DNA of 64,000 nucleotides from CAZYFH01 sp965249175 (GTDB taxonomy: Bacteria > Acidobacteriota > Vicinamibacteria > Vicinamibacterales > UBA8438). A program made the translations under genes and the position numbers. Below the pieces are notes generated by a model. It worked only from the letters and a program-made list of their open reading frames with translations, had not been told where the DNA came from and did no database searches. The DNA lies in NCBI GenBank assembly GCA_965249175.1, contig OZ252227.1, forward strand, positions 3,410,001 to 3,474,000. Direction: 5' to 3'. How positions within the stretch are numbered: position 1 is the first letter of the stretch; every line of letters begins with the position of its first letter. Of the stretch, positions 25,999-33,392 are shown one piece after another.

Positions 25999-27330
25999 TT
26001 ACACACCCGACAACAGCGACAAATGACCCGTGCTGTCGCCGAACGCGTCCACCTTCACGCCGAACTTGTCCAGCAGGCTCAGCGACAGGTTCGCCAACGG
26101 GGTGCCCTTCGGATACACGAGGTGGCGATTCCCCGCAAGACCGTTCTCACGCCCGCCGACGACCACGACCGGCACGCTGTAGTTGTTGTGCGTGTTGCCG
26201 TCGCTCATGCCGCTGCCATAAAGCACGACGGTGGAGTCCAGCAGCGTCCCGTCGCCGTCTTGCGACGACTGCAGCTTGTCCAGATAGTACGCGAGCGTGT
26301 CCACGTGATACGTGTTCAGCTTGGCGAAGTCCTGCATCTTCTCCGGGTTGTTGCCGTGGTGCGACATCGAGTGGTGCGCCTCGGGCAGCCCGATCTCGTT
26401 GTACGACCGATTGATGTTCTCTCGCGCCATCATGAACGACGTGACGCGCGTGATGTCGGCTTGAAAGGTCAACACCTGCAGGTCGAACATCAGCTCGGCG
26501 TATTCCCTGAACGTCTCCGGCACGCCGACCGGACGATCGGGCACGTCGACGGCATCGTTCGTCGACTCGGCCCTCGTGATGCGCTGCTCGACGTCACGGA
26601 TCGCATCGAGATACTCGCCGAGCTTGGCGCGATCCGGTCCCCCGAGCGTGCCCGAGAGCCTCGCGATCTCACGCGACAACCCGTCGAGAATGCTGCGATC
26701 TTCCTCGACTCGAGCCAGACGCTCCTCGGGGGTGTCGCCGCTCCCGAACATCCGCTCGAACACGAACCGGGGGTTCGTCTCCGCCGGCAGCGGCATCGTC
26801 GGCGTCTTCCACGAGATCGAGTTCATGTAGGCGCAGGCGTACCCGTGGTCACAGGCGCCGACGACGTCATTGCGGTCGACGGACAGCTCCAGCGACGGAA
26901 GCTTCGAGTCGCGGCAGATGCGCGCGGCGATCATCTGATCGACCGTCGTACCGGCCGCGACGTCGGCGCCCTCGGTCTGCTTCGGATGGACCGAGCTCAT
27001 GAACGCCGGCGCCGCGCGCGGATGCTGACCGCCGGTATCCCCCTGGTCGGTCGCCGGGTAGTTGTCCAAGCCGGTGAACACCAGCGTCCGGCTGCGATAC
27101 CGCTCGAGCGGCCTCAGCGTGGGCGAGAACTCGAAGTCGGCACCGTCGGTAGCCGGCGTCCAGTCGAACATGTTGGCACCGTTCCCGAAGTAGACCGCCG
27201 CGAACCGCGGCGTACCCGGTGCCCGGGCCGACATCGCCGGCACCATCGCATCGAGAAACGGAAGCGCCAACGTGGCGCCCATACCCCGCAGAAAGGTCCG
27301 CCGCGGGAGGGCCAGCTTGGTGATCACCAT
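25999..27330 (-). CDS. DUF1552 protein, Tat-exported (cluster C)
   Basis: 443 residues from ATG 27330 (GGGAG upstream; a longer GTG start at 27345 is possible). Twin-arginine signal PRRTFLRGMGATLALPFLDAM. Same order of motifs as the cluster A protein: LPSLELSVDRNDVVG, CDHGYACAYMNSISW, FERMFGSGDTPEE, DLQVLTFQADITRV, HHSMSHHGNNPEKMQDFA, YGSGMSDGNTHNNYS and a C-terminal KVDAFGDSTG. It follows the DUF1592 gene by 18 bases. Predicted to be exported folded and to act with the adjacent haem protein. Confidence 0.9.
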   Translation of the reverse strand: MVITKLALPRRTFLRGMGATLALPFLDAMVPAMSARAPGTPRFAAVYFGNGANMFDWTPATDGADFEFSPTLRPLERYRSRTLVFTGLDNYPATDQGDTGGQHPRAAPAFMSSVHPKQTEGADVAAGTTVDQMIAARICRDSKLPSLELSVDRNDVVGACDHGYACAYMNSISWKTPTMPLPAETNPRFVFERMFGSGDTPEERLARVEEDRSILDGLSREIARLSGTLGGPDRAKLGEYLDAIRDVEQRITRAESTNDAVDVPDRPVGVPETFREYAELMFDLQVLTFQADITRVTSFMMARENINRSYNEIGLPEAHHSMSHHGNNPEKMQDFAKLNTYHVDTLAYYLDKLQSSQDGDGTLLDSTVVLYGSGMSDGNTHNNYSVPVVVVGGRENGLAGNRHLVYPKGTPLANLSLSLLDKFGVKVDAFGDSTGHLSLLSGV

Positions 27331-27348
27331 CGATGATTCTCCCACATG

Positions 27349-29769
27349 TCAGTTGACGGGCGCGCCCGCCGTCCGCATCTGAAACGGCGTGCTCGTCACG
27401 ATGCGCTGGATCAGCGTCGCGAAACGGTAATCGTCGCGCGCGGCCCCGCGCTGAATCTCGCGGACGGCTGGCGCGTCGAACGCCTCCAGGCCTCGCCCGA
27501 GGGCGTAGGTGAGCAGCCGTTCGGTCACCGTCGTCAGGAAGTCTCCGGAATGGCTCAACAGCAGCTGGCGCAGCTCCGCCGGCCCATCGAAGGTCGTACC
27601 GTCTGGAAATGCCGCCGACGCGTCGATCGGCAGGCCGGACGCATAAATGTCGCGCCATTCGCCGATGGCGTCGAAGTTCTCGAGCGCAAAGCCGAGCTGA
27701 TCCATCTGCGCATGGCAGGCCGCACAGACGGGGTTCGCCCGGTGCGCCGCCATCTGCTCGCGCATCGGGAGCACCTTGCGCGGGTCCCGTTCCTCCACGA
27801 GATCGGGGACGTCTGGCGGCGGCGGGGGCGGCGGGGTCCCGAGGATGTTCTCCAAGATCCACTTGCCGCGGATCACCGGCGACGTCCGATTGGCCCGCGA
27901 GGTGCCCGTCAGGATCGAGCCCTGCCCCAGCAGCCCGCGACGGGGGCTGTCGGCCGGCAGCGACACACGTCGGAATCGCGCGCCGTAGACGCCGGGGATG
28001 CCGTAGTGGCGGGCGAGCCGCTCGTTCAGGAACGTGTAGTCGGCATCAAGGAGATCGAGCACGCTGCGGTTCTCACGCATGACGCTCTCGACGAACAGCT
28101 GTGTCTCGCGCTCGAAGGCTTGCCGGAGGTTGTCATCGAAGTGGAACAGCAGCTCCGGACTCGGCTGCAAGCCGTCCACATTGCGAATGTGCAGCCACTG
28201 GCCGGCGAAGTTGTCGACGAGCGCCTGCGAGCGGCGGTCCACCAGCATCCGCTGGACCTGCTGCCGTAGCACTTCCGGGGTGTGCAATCTGCTCTGCGCG
28301 GCAACGTCGAGCAGCTCGTCGTCCGGGATACTGCTCCAGATGAAGAACGACAGGCGCGAGGCCAGCTCGAGATCGGACACCCGATACGGCGTCTCAGGCG
28401 CGAGGGATGCCGGCTGCGCCTCGAACCGGAACAGGAAGTGCGGGCTGACGAGCATGCTGCGAACCGCCAGCTCGATGCCCGCCTCGAACCCGCCCCGTCT
28501 GGCACCCTCGGAGTACAGACTCAGCGGGATCTCGAGATCGCTGTCCGTCACCGGACGTCGAAAGGCGCGCCGCGCGAGTCTCGCGATGATCGTGCGCGCG
28601 CACCCGGCCTCCGCCAGCTCTGCCGCAGACTCCGGTGTGCAGACGAGCAGCTTGCGGCGGCTCGCGGACTCGCCCGCCCCCTCGTCGACCTGGGCGGTCC
28701 CGGGTTGCGGACCGGTAATCGTCACGCTCGAGATCACCGGCTCGCCGTTGGGCGCGCGATACGGATCGCGACGCAGGTCCGGGTCAAACAGATCTTCGAC
28801 GTATGCAGAGGTCTTGGCGGCGAAGTAGACCTGCACCAGATGTGACCCGGCCGTCACCGGCGCGTGGAACCGCATGTCCTCTAAGATCCGCGCGGTCCGC
28901 GCATCGCCGCGCGAACCCTCCGGTCGTTGCACCGTGCCGCTCCAGACACGGACGCCGTCGAGGCTCACGTCGAGCTGATGGGGCTCGTCGGTCACGCCCT
29001 CGAAGCCGCCCGCGACGCCGCTCTCCTTCGGCCGCATTTCGAAGAGGTAGACTCCGTCGGCGGGAAACGAGTAGCGAAAGGCCGTGCCGCCGCGCGACCC
29101 GAACGGCAAGTCCTCGCTGACGCGGACCCCCTGGTCCCGGTCGGTCGGCACGAGGATTGTTTCCGGGGCCGGTGTGCCCCGTGGCCGGCCGAGCGCGAGC
29201 TGACTGACCTTCGCGGCCGCCCCGAGATACCGTTCGGTCAACGCCGACGATAGCGTCAGCGCATCGGCGTTGTTGTCGAACCCATACGCCGCGTTGTCGG
29301 CGGGCAGCACCGACACGTCGATGTCGACCGCGAGCAGGTCGCGCACGGCATTGCGATACTCCGCGCGGTTCAAACGATGCAGCGTCGGCCGACCGGGGTT
29401 CGGATTCTCCGACGCCGCGCGATCGAGCGCCGTCTCGAGCCATGTCACGACTTCATTCGACTCCGCCTCGTCGGGTCGCGGCCGTCCGGCGGGCGGCATC
29501 GCGCCGGTTCGGAGCTTGCGCACGACCTGTTCCCAGACGTGGGCGTCTTCCACCACATGCGCCATGTCCAACACGTCAAGGGCCAGACCGCCGGTCCGGG
29601 TGCGGTCGTTGTGGCAGCTAAAGCAGTACCGCTGCAACACGGCGCGCGGCGCGGGGCTGGCAGCAGTCCCGGGAGCCTGCGCCGCCCCATTGACCTGCAC
29701 ATCGTGCGCAACGGTTACTGCGATGCAAAACACCATCGCGGCGAACAACGCCCTGCGATCGCGCGACAT
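27349..29769 (-). CDS. DUF1592-family cytochrome-like protein (cluster C)
   Basis: 806 residues from ATG 29769, which shares one base with the ankyrin stop (TAATG), so translation is coupled. Signal peptide, haem motif CFSCH at residues 49-53, DUF1587 (RLNRAEYRNAVRDLLAVD), a beta insert, DUF1595 (RRAFRRPVTDSD), DUF1592 (ELASRLSFFIWSSIPDDELL), DUF1588 with a second CAACH motif followed by LGFALENFDAIGEWRD, and DUF1585 (ERLLTYALGRGLEAFDAPAV). The haem count and order match the cluster A copy. Periplasmic electron-transfer role is inferred only. Confidence 0.92.
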   Translation of the reverse strand: MSRDRRALFAAMVFCIAVTVAHDVQVNGAAQAPGTAASPAPRAVLQRYCFSCHNDRTRTGGLALDVLDMAHVVEDAHVWEQVVRKLRTGAMPPAGRPRPDEAESNEVVTWLETALDRAASENPNPGRPTLHRLNRAEYRNAVRDLLAVDIDVSVLPADNAAYGFDNNADALTLSSALTERYLGAAAKVSQLALGRPRGTPAPETILVPTDRDQGVRVSEDLPFGSRGGTAFRYSFPADGVYLFEMRPKESGVAGGFEGVTDEPHQLDVSLDGVRVWSGTVQRPEGSRGDARTARILEDMRFHAPVTAGSHLVQVYFAAKTSAYVEDLFDPDLRRDPYRAPNGEPVISSVTITGPQPGTAQVDEGAGESASRRKLLVCTPESAAELAEAGCARTIIARLARRAFRRPVTDSDLEIPLSLYSEGARRGGFEAGIELAVRSMLVSPHFLFRFEAQPASLAPETPYRVSDLELASRLSFFIWSSIPDDELLDVAAQSRLHTPEVLRQQVQRMLVDRRSQALVDNFAGQWLHIRNVDGLQPSPELLFHFDDNLRQAFERETQLFVESVMRENRSVLDLLDADYTFLNERLARHYGIPGVYGARFRRVSLPADSPRRGLLGQGSILTGTSRANRTSPVIRGKWILENILGTPPPPPPPDVPDLVEERDPRKVLPMREQMAAHRANPVCAACHAQMDQLGFALENFDAIGEWRDIYASGLPIDASAAFPDGTTFDGPAELRQLLLSHSGDFLTTVTERLLTYALGRGLEAFDAPAVREIQRGAARDDYRFATLIQRIVTSTPFQMRTAGAPVN

Positions 29770-31352
29770 TACTGCAGTGCCCCCGGGGGAATCTCCGCCG
29801 CGCATGGAGCCAGGCACTCGATCTCCCGTGCCCCCAGCGCCCGCAGCAGCTCGGCCGTGTGCGGATGCGCGGCGAACGAGTTGCCATATTCGACGCCGTC
29901 CGCGACTCGCAGCGGCGTCCGTCCGTCCAGCGCGACCACGTCCAGGGTGGCGCCCTTATCGAACAGGTATTGCACGACGCTGTTCGCGCCGCGATACGCC
30001 GCCGCGTGCATCGCCGTTTCGCCGACATCGCTGACGACGTTGACGTCGGCACGTAGCTCGTCCACGAGCAACGTGACCGCCTCGAGCACCTGTTCCTCGC
30101 TGGCGCGGTCCTGGTTCGAGGCCCAGGAGATCCCGGAGGCCGCCATCAGCGGTGTGATGTTGTCTTCGGTGCCAATCGTCGGGTCGGCGCCGTGGTCGAG
30201 CAGGAGCCGCATCACCTCGACATCGGCGGCCTTGGCCGCCAACATGAACGCGGTCGCCCCGGTCATATGCCGCCGATAACGGGCGCCCCCCCATCGCGGC
30301 TCTTCCATCGTGTTCCGGCCGTTGACGTCGGCGCCATACGCCAGCAGTGATTCGATGACGCGTACCCGGTCCAGGTTCACGACGATGAACTGATCGCTGA
30401 TGTGCCAGTTGGCCACATGCACCGCGGCCTGCAGCGGCCTGCCGAAGATGTTGCCCCGCGTCACGGTCTCTGAATCGCGCTCCGTGTAGCCCAGTTTCCT
30501 AATCTCGAGCGGCATCGGCTGGGCGCGCACGCCCTGCACCGTCAGGCGCGTCGACCCACCCTCGACGTTGGGATCAGCACCGGCGTCGAGCAGCAGATTG
30601 ACGAGATCTTCGTGCCCGTTGATGACCGCCACGAGCAACGGGGTCGCGCCGTCCGGTCGTGCCGCGTTGACGTCGGCGCCGGCCCCGAGCAGGGCGCGGA
30701 CGGCGTTCAGGCTGCCCTTGCGCGTGGCGAACAGGAGCGGAGTCGCGCCGCTGTTGGAACGCGCGTGGGCGTCGGCCCCCTGCGCGATCAGCGCCTCGAC
30801 GACGGACACGTGCCCCTCGGCAGCCGCCCACATGAGCGCCGACTGCCCGTTCCAGGTTTCTTTCGCGTTGATGTCGGCGCCGCCGTTCACCAGCGCCTCG
30901 ACGGCACCAACTTGTCCAGAGCGCGCCGCGAGCAGCAGCGGCGTCTCACCGGCGTTCACCGCCTGCAGCGGATCGTTCGGATCGGCGCCTGCCTCGAGCA
31001 GCTGCTGAATGACCGCCGCACTGCCGTTTCTGGACGCGAGCCCGAGCGGCGTCACGCCGTAGTTGTTCGGCAGGTTGACGTCCGCCCCGGCACCGATAAG
31101 CAACGCCGTCGTGTCCACATCATCCAGATACGCGGCCCAGTGCAAGGCGGTCGCACCATCGCCCTGCGCCACGTTCACGTCGACCTGCTCTTCGAGTAAG
31201 GACACTACGACTGCGTTGTCGCCGCGCTGCACCGCGTCGGCGAGCGGCGCATCGACGCCAGCAGCACCAAGACCGGCGCCCGCAACTGCAAGGCTGACAA
31301 CGAGTAGCGCAGCTGCACGGGACACCGTGGACGAACATCGGCGTCGCATCAT
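29769..31352 (-). CDS. Exported ankyrin-repeat protein (cluster C)
   Basis: 527 residues with a signal peptide (AALLVVSLAVAGAGLG) and about eleven ankyrin repeats, including TALHWAAYLDDVDTTALLIG, TPLLLAARSGQVGAVEALV and SALMWAAAEGHVSVVEAL. Resembles the cluster A ankyrin protein in repeat order. Here it is the first gene of the unit instead of the last; its stop overlaps the DUF1592 start. Exported scaffold, partner presumably the DUF proteins. Confidence 0.88.
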   Translation of the reverse strand: MMRRRCSSTVSRAAALLVVSLAVAGAGLGAAGVDAPLADAVQRGDNAVVVSLLEEQVDVNVAQGDGATALHWAAYLDDVDTTALLIGAGADVNLPNNYGVTPLGLASRNGSAAVIQQLLEAGADPNDPLQAVNAGETPLLLAARSGQVGAVEALVNGGADINAKETWNGQSALMWAAAEGHVSVVEALIAQGADAHARSNSGATPLLFATRKGSLNAVRALLGAGADVNAARPDGATPLLVAVINGHEDLVNLLLDAGADPNVEGGSTRLTVQGVRAQPMPLEIRKLGYTERDSETVTRGNIFGRPLQAAVHVANWHISDQFIVVNLDRVRVIESLLAYGADVNGRNTMEEPRWGGARYRRHMTGATAFMLAAKAADVEVMRLLLDHGADPTIGTEDNITPLMAASGISWASNQDRASEEQVLEAVTLLVDELRADVNVVSDVGETAMHAAAYRGANSVVQYLFDKGATLDVVALDGRTPLRVADGVEYGNSFAAHPHTAELLRALGAREIECLAPCAAEIPPGALQ

Positions 31353-31531
31353 TATTTTGATCTCACATCCTACGCAGAATTCGACTCAATGGGTAGCGTT
31401 GCTAGTGCAGCAGGCGCTGCACACGGCGTCCACGCCACAGCCTCTCCCCCCGCTGGTGAGCTGGATCGCCTATGGGTCGGCTGAGAGGTCGGCGCGCGGT
31501 CTACGTCGAGCGATCTCCGGCGCTGGGCCGG
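31353..31531. other. Upstream region of cluster C
   Basis: About 180 bases that should contain the promoter of the ankyrin-DUF1592-DUF1552 unit. An inverted repeat GTGCAG-CAGGCG-CTGCAC (31405-31422) is the only clear element; no convincing promoter boxes. Confidence 0.3.
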
Positions 31532-31731
31532 TCACGCCTCGGCGTAGGTGGCTTCACTGGCGGGCGCAGGCACTGGAAGGCCTTCTTCACGGAGATCCTC
31601 GATGTGGAGTTCGATCGCCTCCCCTATCCGCTGTGACACGTCGTCAGAGGAGTCTCCCACCGCGACGCAGCCTGGGAGGTCGGGCACATAGTCACCGAGA
31701 AGATCGGCGCCGGCGGCATGGACATCTGAGT
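31532..31731 (-). pseudogene. hicB: HicB antitoxin remnant cut by IS110
   Basis: The minus strand encodes GDYVPDLPGCVAVGDSSDDV, then a RIGEAIELHIEDLREEGLPV stretch and a stop, which is the typical C-terminal two thirds of a HicB antitoxin (the YVPDLPGC core is diagnostic). The N-terminal strand and start codon are missing; the frame runs into the end of the IS110 element. No hicA toxin gene is present on either side. Not expressed as a functional antitoxin. Confidence 0.7.
31721..31731. repeat. 11-bp direct repeat, copy 1 (IS110 flank)
   Basis: GACATCTGAGT here is repeated exactly at 33071-33081, on the other side of the IS110 transposase gene. It may mark core sites or element ends. Confidence 0.5.
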
Positions 31732-31738
31732 TGTGCCG

Positions 31739-33034
31739 TCAAGTTTGTTGCGTCACGAGTGGCGACCCGTGTCGACGTAGCGCGGCGACGTAGGTGGCCT
31801 CATCGTACGGCGTCCGGTCCTGCCAACAGCGAAAGAGAATCCGCATCCATTTGAAGGCCAACGAGCGCAACGCGGCATCGTGGGTATTGCCTCGCCCCCG
31901 CTGTTGGTCGTAGTACCGGCGTGCCCAGCTCGAGACGCGAATGGATTGGTCCGCGTACTCGTGAAACGTTTGCTTGAGGAACTTGGGACAGGCCAGGCGG
32001 TGATGGACCCAGCAGCTCTTTCCGCTCCGCTCGGTGACCGGGGCGATGCCGGCGTAGGTCTGGAGCTCGGTCGCCGCGTGCCAGCGGGTGCGGTCGGTGC
32101 CGAAGGCGGCCGCTAACCGCGGGGCGCCGACGGGGCCCGCGCCAGGGAAGCTGGCGAAGAGCGCCTGGTCCGGGTGCTGGGCAAACATCGCGGCGATCCG
32201 CGCATCGAACGTCGCGATGGCGTCGAGCATCGGCCGGAGCTGCGTCGCATAGGTCTGGACCGTGAGACTCAGTGTGTCGACGATGGCCGGGTCGGTCGTG
32301 AGCGGCTGCGCGGTGTCGATCTCGGCGAGCCGCGCATCGATCACGGCCGCCCGCCGGCAGTTGTGCTGGTGATAGAACCGGCGCAGGGTGGCCGGGCGCG
32401 CCCGTTGGACCGCGGCGAGCTTCGGCCACTTCAGGAGAAAGTCGCAGCCTTGTCGCGAGTCGAGGGTGCCGACCCAGTCGAGGGCCTGCGGGAAGTACTG
32501 CTTGAGCAGGCTCGTGAGTCGGTTGGTCAGGGCGACCCGGTGATGGACGAGCTTCCGGCGGTGTTCGCAGAGCAGTTGCAGCCTGCGGGCCTCCACGATG
32601 TCGGGCACCCACGCGCGGAGCTGGGCGCGATGGGAACGCAGCAGATCCAGCAGGAGCGCGGCAACGGTCGGGTCGTCTTTGGCCCCGCTGGGGTGGAGGG
32701 CCTCCCGGTAGCGCGCCAGCGCCTTGGGGTTGACGGGGTACAGCACGAGGAACTCGTACATCATCAGCGCGTGCATCACGGCACCACGGCGCTGTTCGAT
32801 GGCAATCCCGACCGGGCGGCCACCGAACCGCCGCCGCAGCTGCGCCACCCAGGCGTGCAGCGTGTCGGGCCGCTGTTCGAGCTCGCTGTGTTCCACCCGG
32901 CCGCCGGCGGCCGGCTGGACCGCGATCGCGTGCCGCTGATCGCCCCAGTCCAATCCGATGTAGGCCACCACGTCGTCGTCAGTCCGCATGCGCCTCACTT
33001 CGGGGAACACGCACGTGGCCGTGGTCCAACGCAA
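31739..33034 (-). CDS. IS110-family transposase
   Basis: 431 residues from TTG 33034; ATG 32989 (MRTDDDVVAYIGLDWGDQRH) is an equally good start giving 416. The N-terminal RuvC-like DEDD domain begins at YIGLDWGDQRHAIAV, with a second acidic residue in GIAIEQRRGA and the conserved VNPKALARYR and GAKDDPTVA segments. The C-terminal Transposase_20 domain is marked by FPGAGPVGAPRLAAAFG and the serine-containing TYAGIAPVTERSGKS. Enzymes of this family recombine DNA under guidance of a structured non-coding RNA from the element end. The frame is intact, so the element could still be active. Confidence 0.93.
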   Translation of the reverse strand: MRWTTATCVFPEVRRMRTDDDVVAYIGLDWGDQRHAIAVQPAAGGRVEHSELEQRPDTLHAWVAQLRRRFGGRPVGIAIEQRRGAVMHALMMYEFLVLYPVNPKALARYREALHPSGAKDDPTVAALLLDLLRSHRAQLRAWVPDIVEARRLQLLCEHRRKLVHHRVALTNRLTSLLKQYFPQALDWVGTLDSRQGCDFLLKWPKLAAVQRARPATLRRFYHQHNCRRAAVIDARLAEIDTAQPLTTDPAIVDTLSLTVQTYATQLRPMLDAIATFDARIAAMFAQHPDQALFASFPGAGPVGAPRLAAAFGTDRTRWHAATELQTYAGIAPVTERSGKSCWVHHRLACPKFLKQTFHEYADQSIRVSSWARRYYDQQRGRGNTHDAALRSLAFKWMRILFRCWQDRTPYDEATYVAALRRHGSPLVTQQT

Positions 33035-33070
33035 GCCCTATAGGAGAGTCCTGAGTGGTCACACTCGGAC

Positions 33071-33081
33071 GACATCTGAGT
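33071..33081. repeat. 11-bp direct repeat, copy 2 (IS110 flank)
   Basis: Second copy of GACATCTGAGT, 37 bases beyond the transposase start. Confidence 0.5.
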
Positions 33082-33218
33082 ATGCGATGTCGGACCAAAG
33101 CGCCGTCTCCGCTCGAACGTCCATGCCAAACCGTTGCTGCGGTGGGCGAGGTTGATTCGTAGCGGAGGCGGTGCGCGTTTCCTTTCCCGCGGTTATCCAG
33201 CCACGTCATGCGCGGCCG

Positions 33219-33308
33219 CTGTGGACCCTGCCGCACCTGTGGACATCCGCCAAGAGCGCGGATTCCCACAAGTTGCTTGGAACGCTTCGCGTCCCACAGG
33301 TCCCACAG
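33219..33308 (-). ncRNA. Candidate IS110 bridge-RNA segment
   Basis: In the gene-free stretch upstream of the transposase, CTGTGGAC occurs twice (33219-33226, 33237-33244) and GTCCCACAG twice in tandem (33291-33308). The two sets are complementary, so a stem forms in more than one register; ACCTGTGG (33235-33242) pairs perfectly with CCACAGGT (33294-33301). Inside are further pairings, CGCG/CGCG and TTCC/GGAA. A stem with large internal loops in this position is what IS110 bridge RNAs look like. Boundaries and strand are inferred from the transposase orientation. Confidence 0.35.
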
Positions 33309-33351
33309 CGTTCATCATCATCCTCTCTCGTATCCGGTGAGCTCCAGATTC

Positions 33352-33389
33352 CAAGACAGCGGCCCTACTACAAGACAGCGGCCCTACTA
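33352..33389. repeat. Tandem 19-bp repeat, two copies
   Basis: CAAGACAGCGGCCCTACTA is repeated exactly twice, head to tail, directly before the point where kinase homology begins (33393). It may be an element end or a duplication at the breakpoint. Confidence 0.7.
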
Positions 33390-33392
33390 TAG

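Larger units (their letters stand above)
31732..33392 (-). mobile_element. IS110-family insertion sequence
   Basis: Transposase gene on the minus strand plus a long gene-free 5' side. The right boundary is near 31731 where the hicB remnant stops. The left boundary is uncertain: an 11-bp direct repeat at 33071 would give a 1350-base element, but the region up to 33392, where kinase homology starts abruptly, has RNA-like structure and no gene, which fits the non-coding end that IS110 elements carry. IS110 members lack classical terminal inverted repeats, and none are seen. Confidence 0.6.

Noticed and set aside
25984..27336. 450-codon plus-strand ORF opposite the DUF1552 gene of cluster C
   Set aside because: The minus strand encodes a clear Tat-exported DUF1552 protein; the opposite frame has biased composition and is a shadow.
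31063..31854. Long plus-strand ORF across the ankyrin start and hicB remnant
   Set aside because: It is antisense to the ankyrin gene and the hicB remnant, with Ser/Arg/Ala-rich composition and no motif; it is a high-GC shadow frame.
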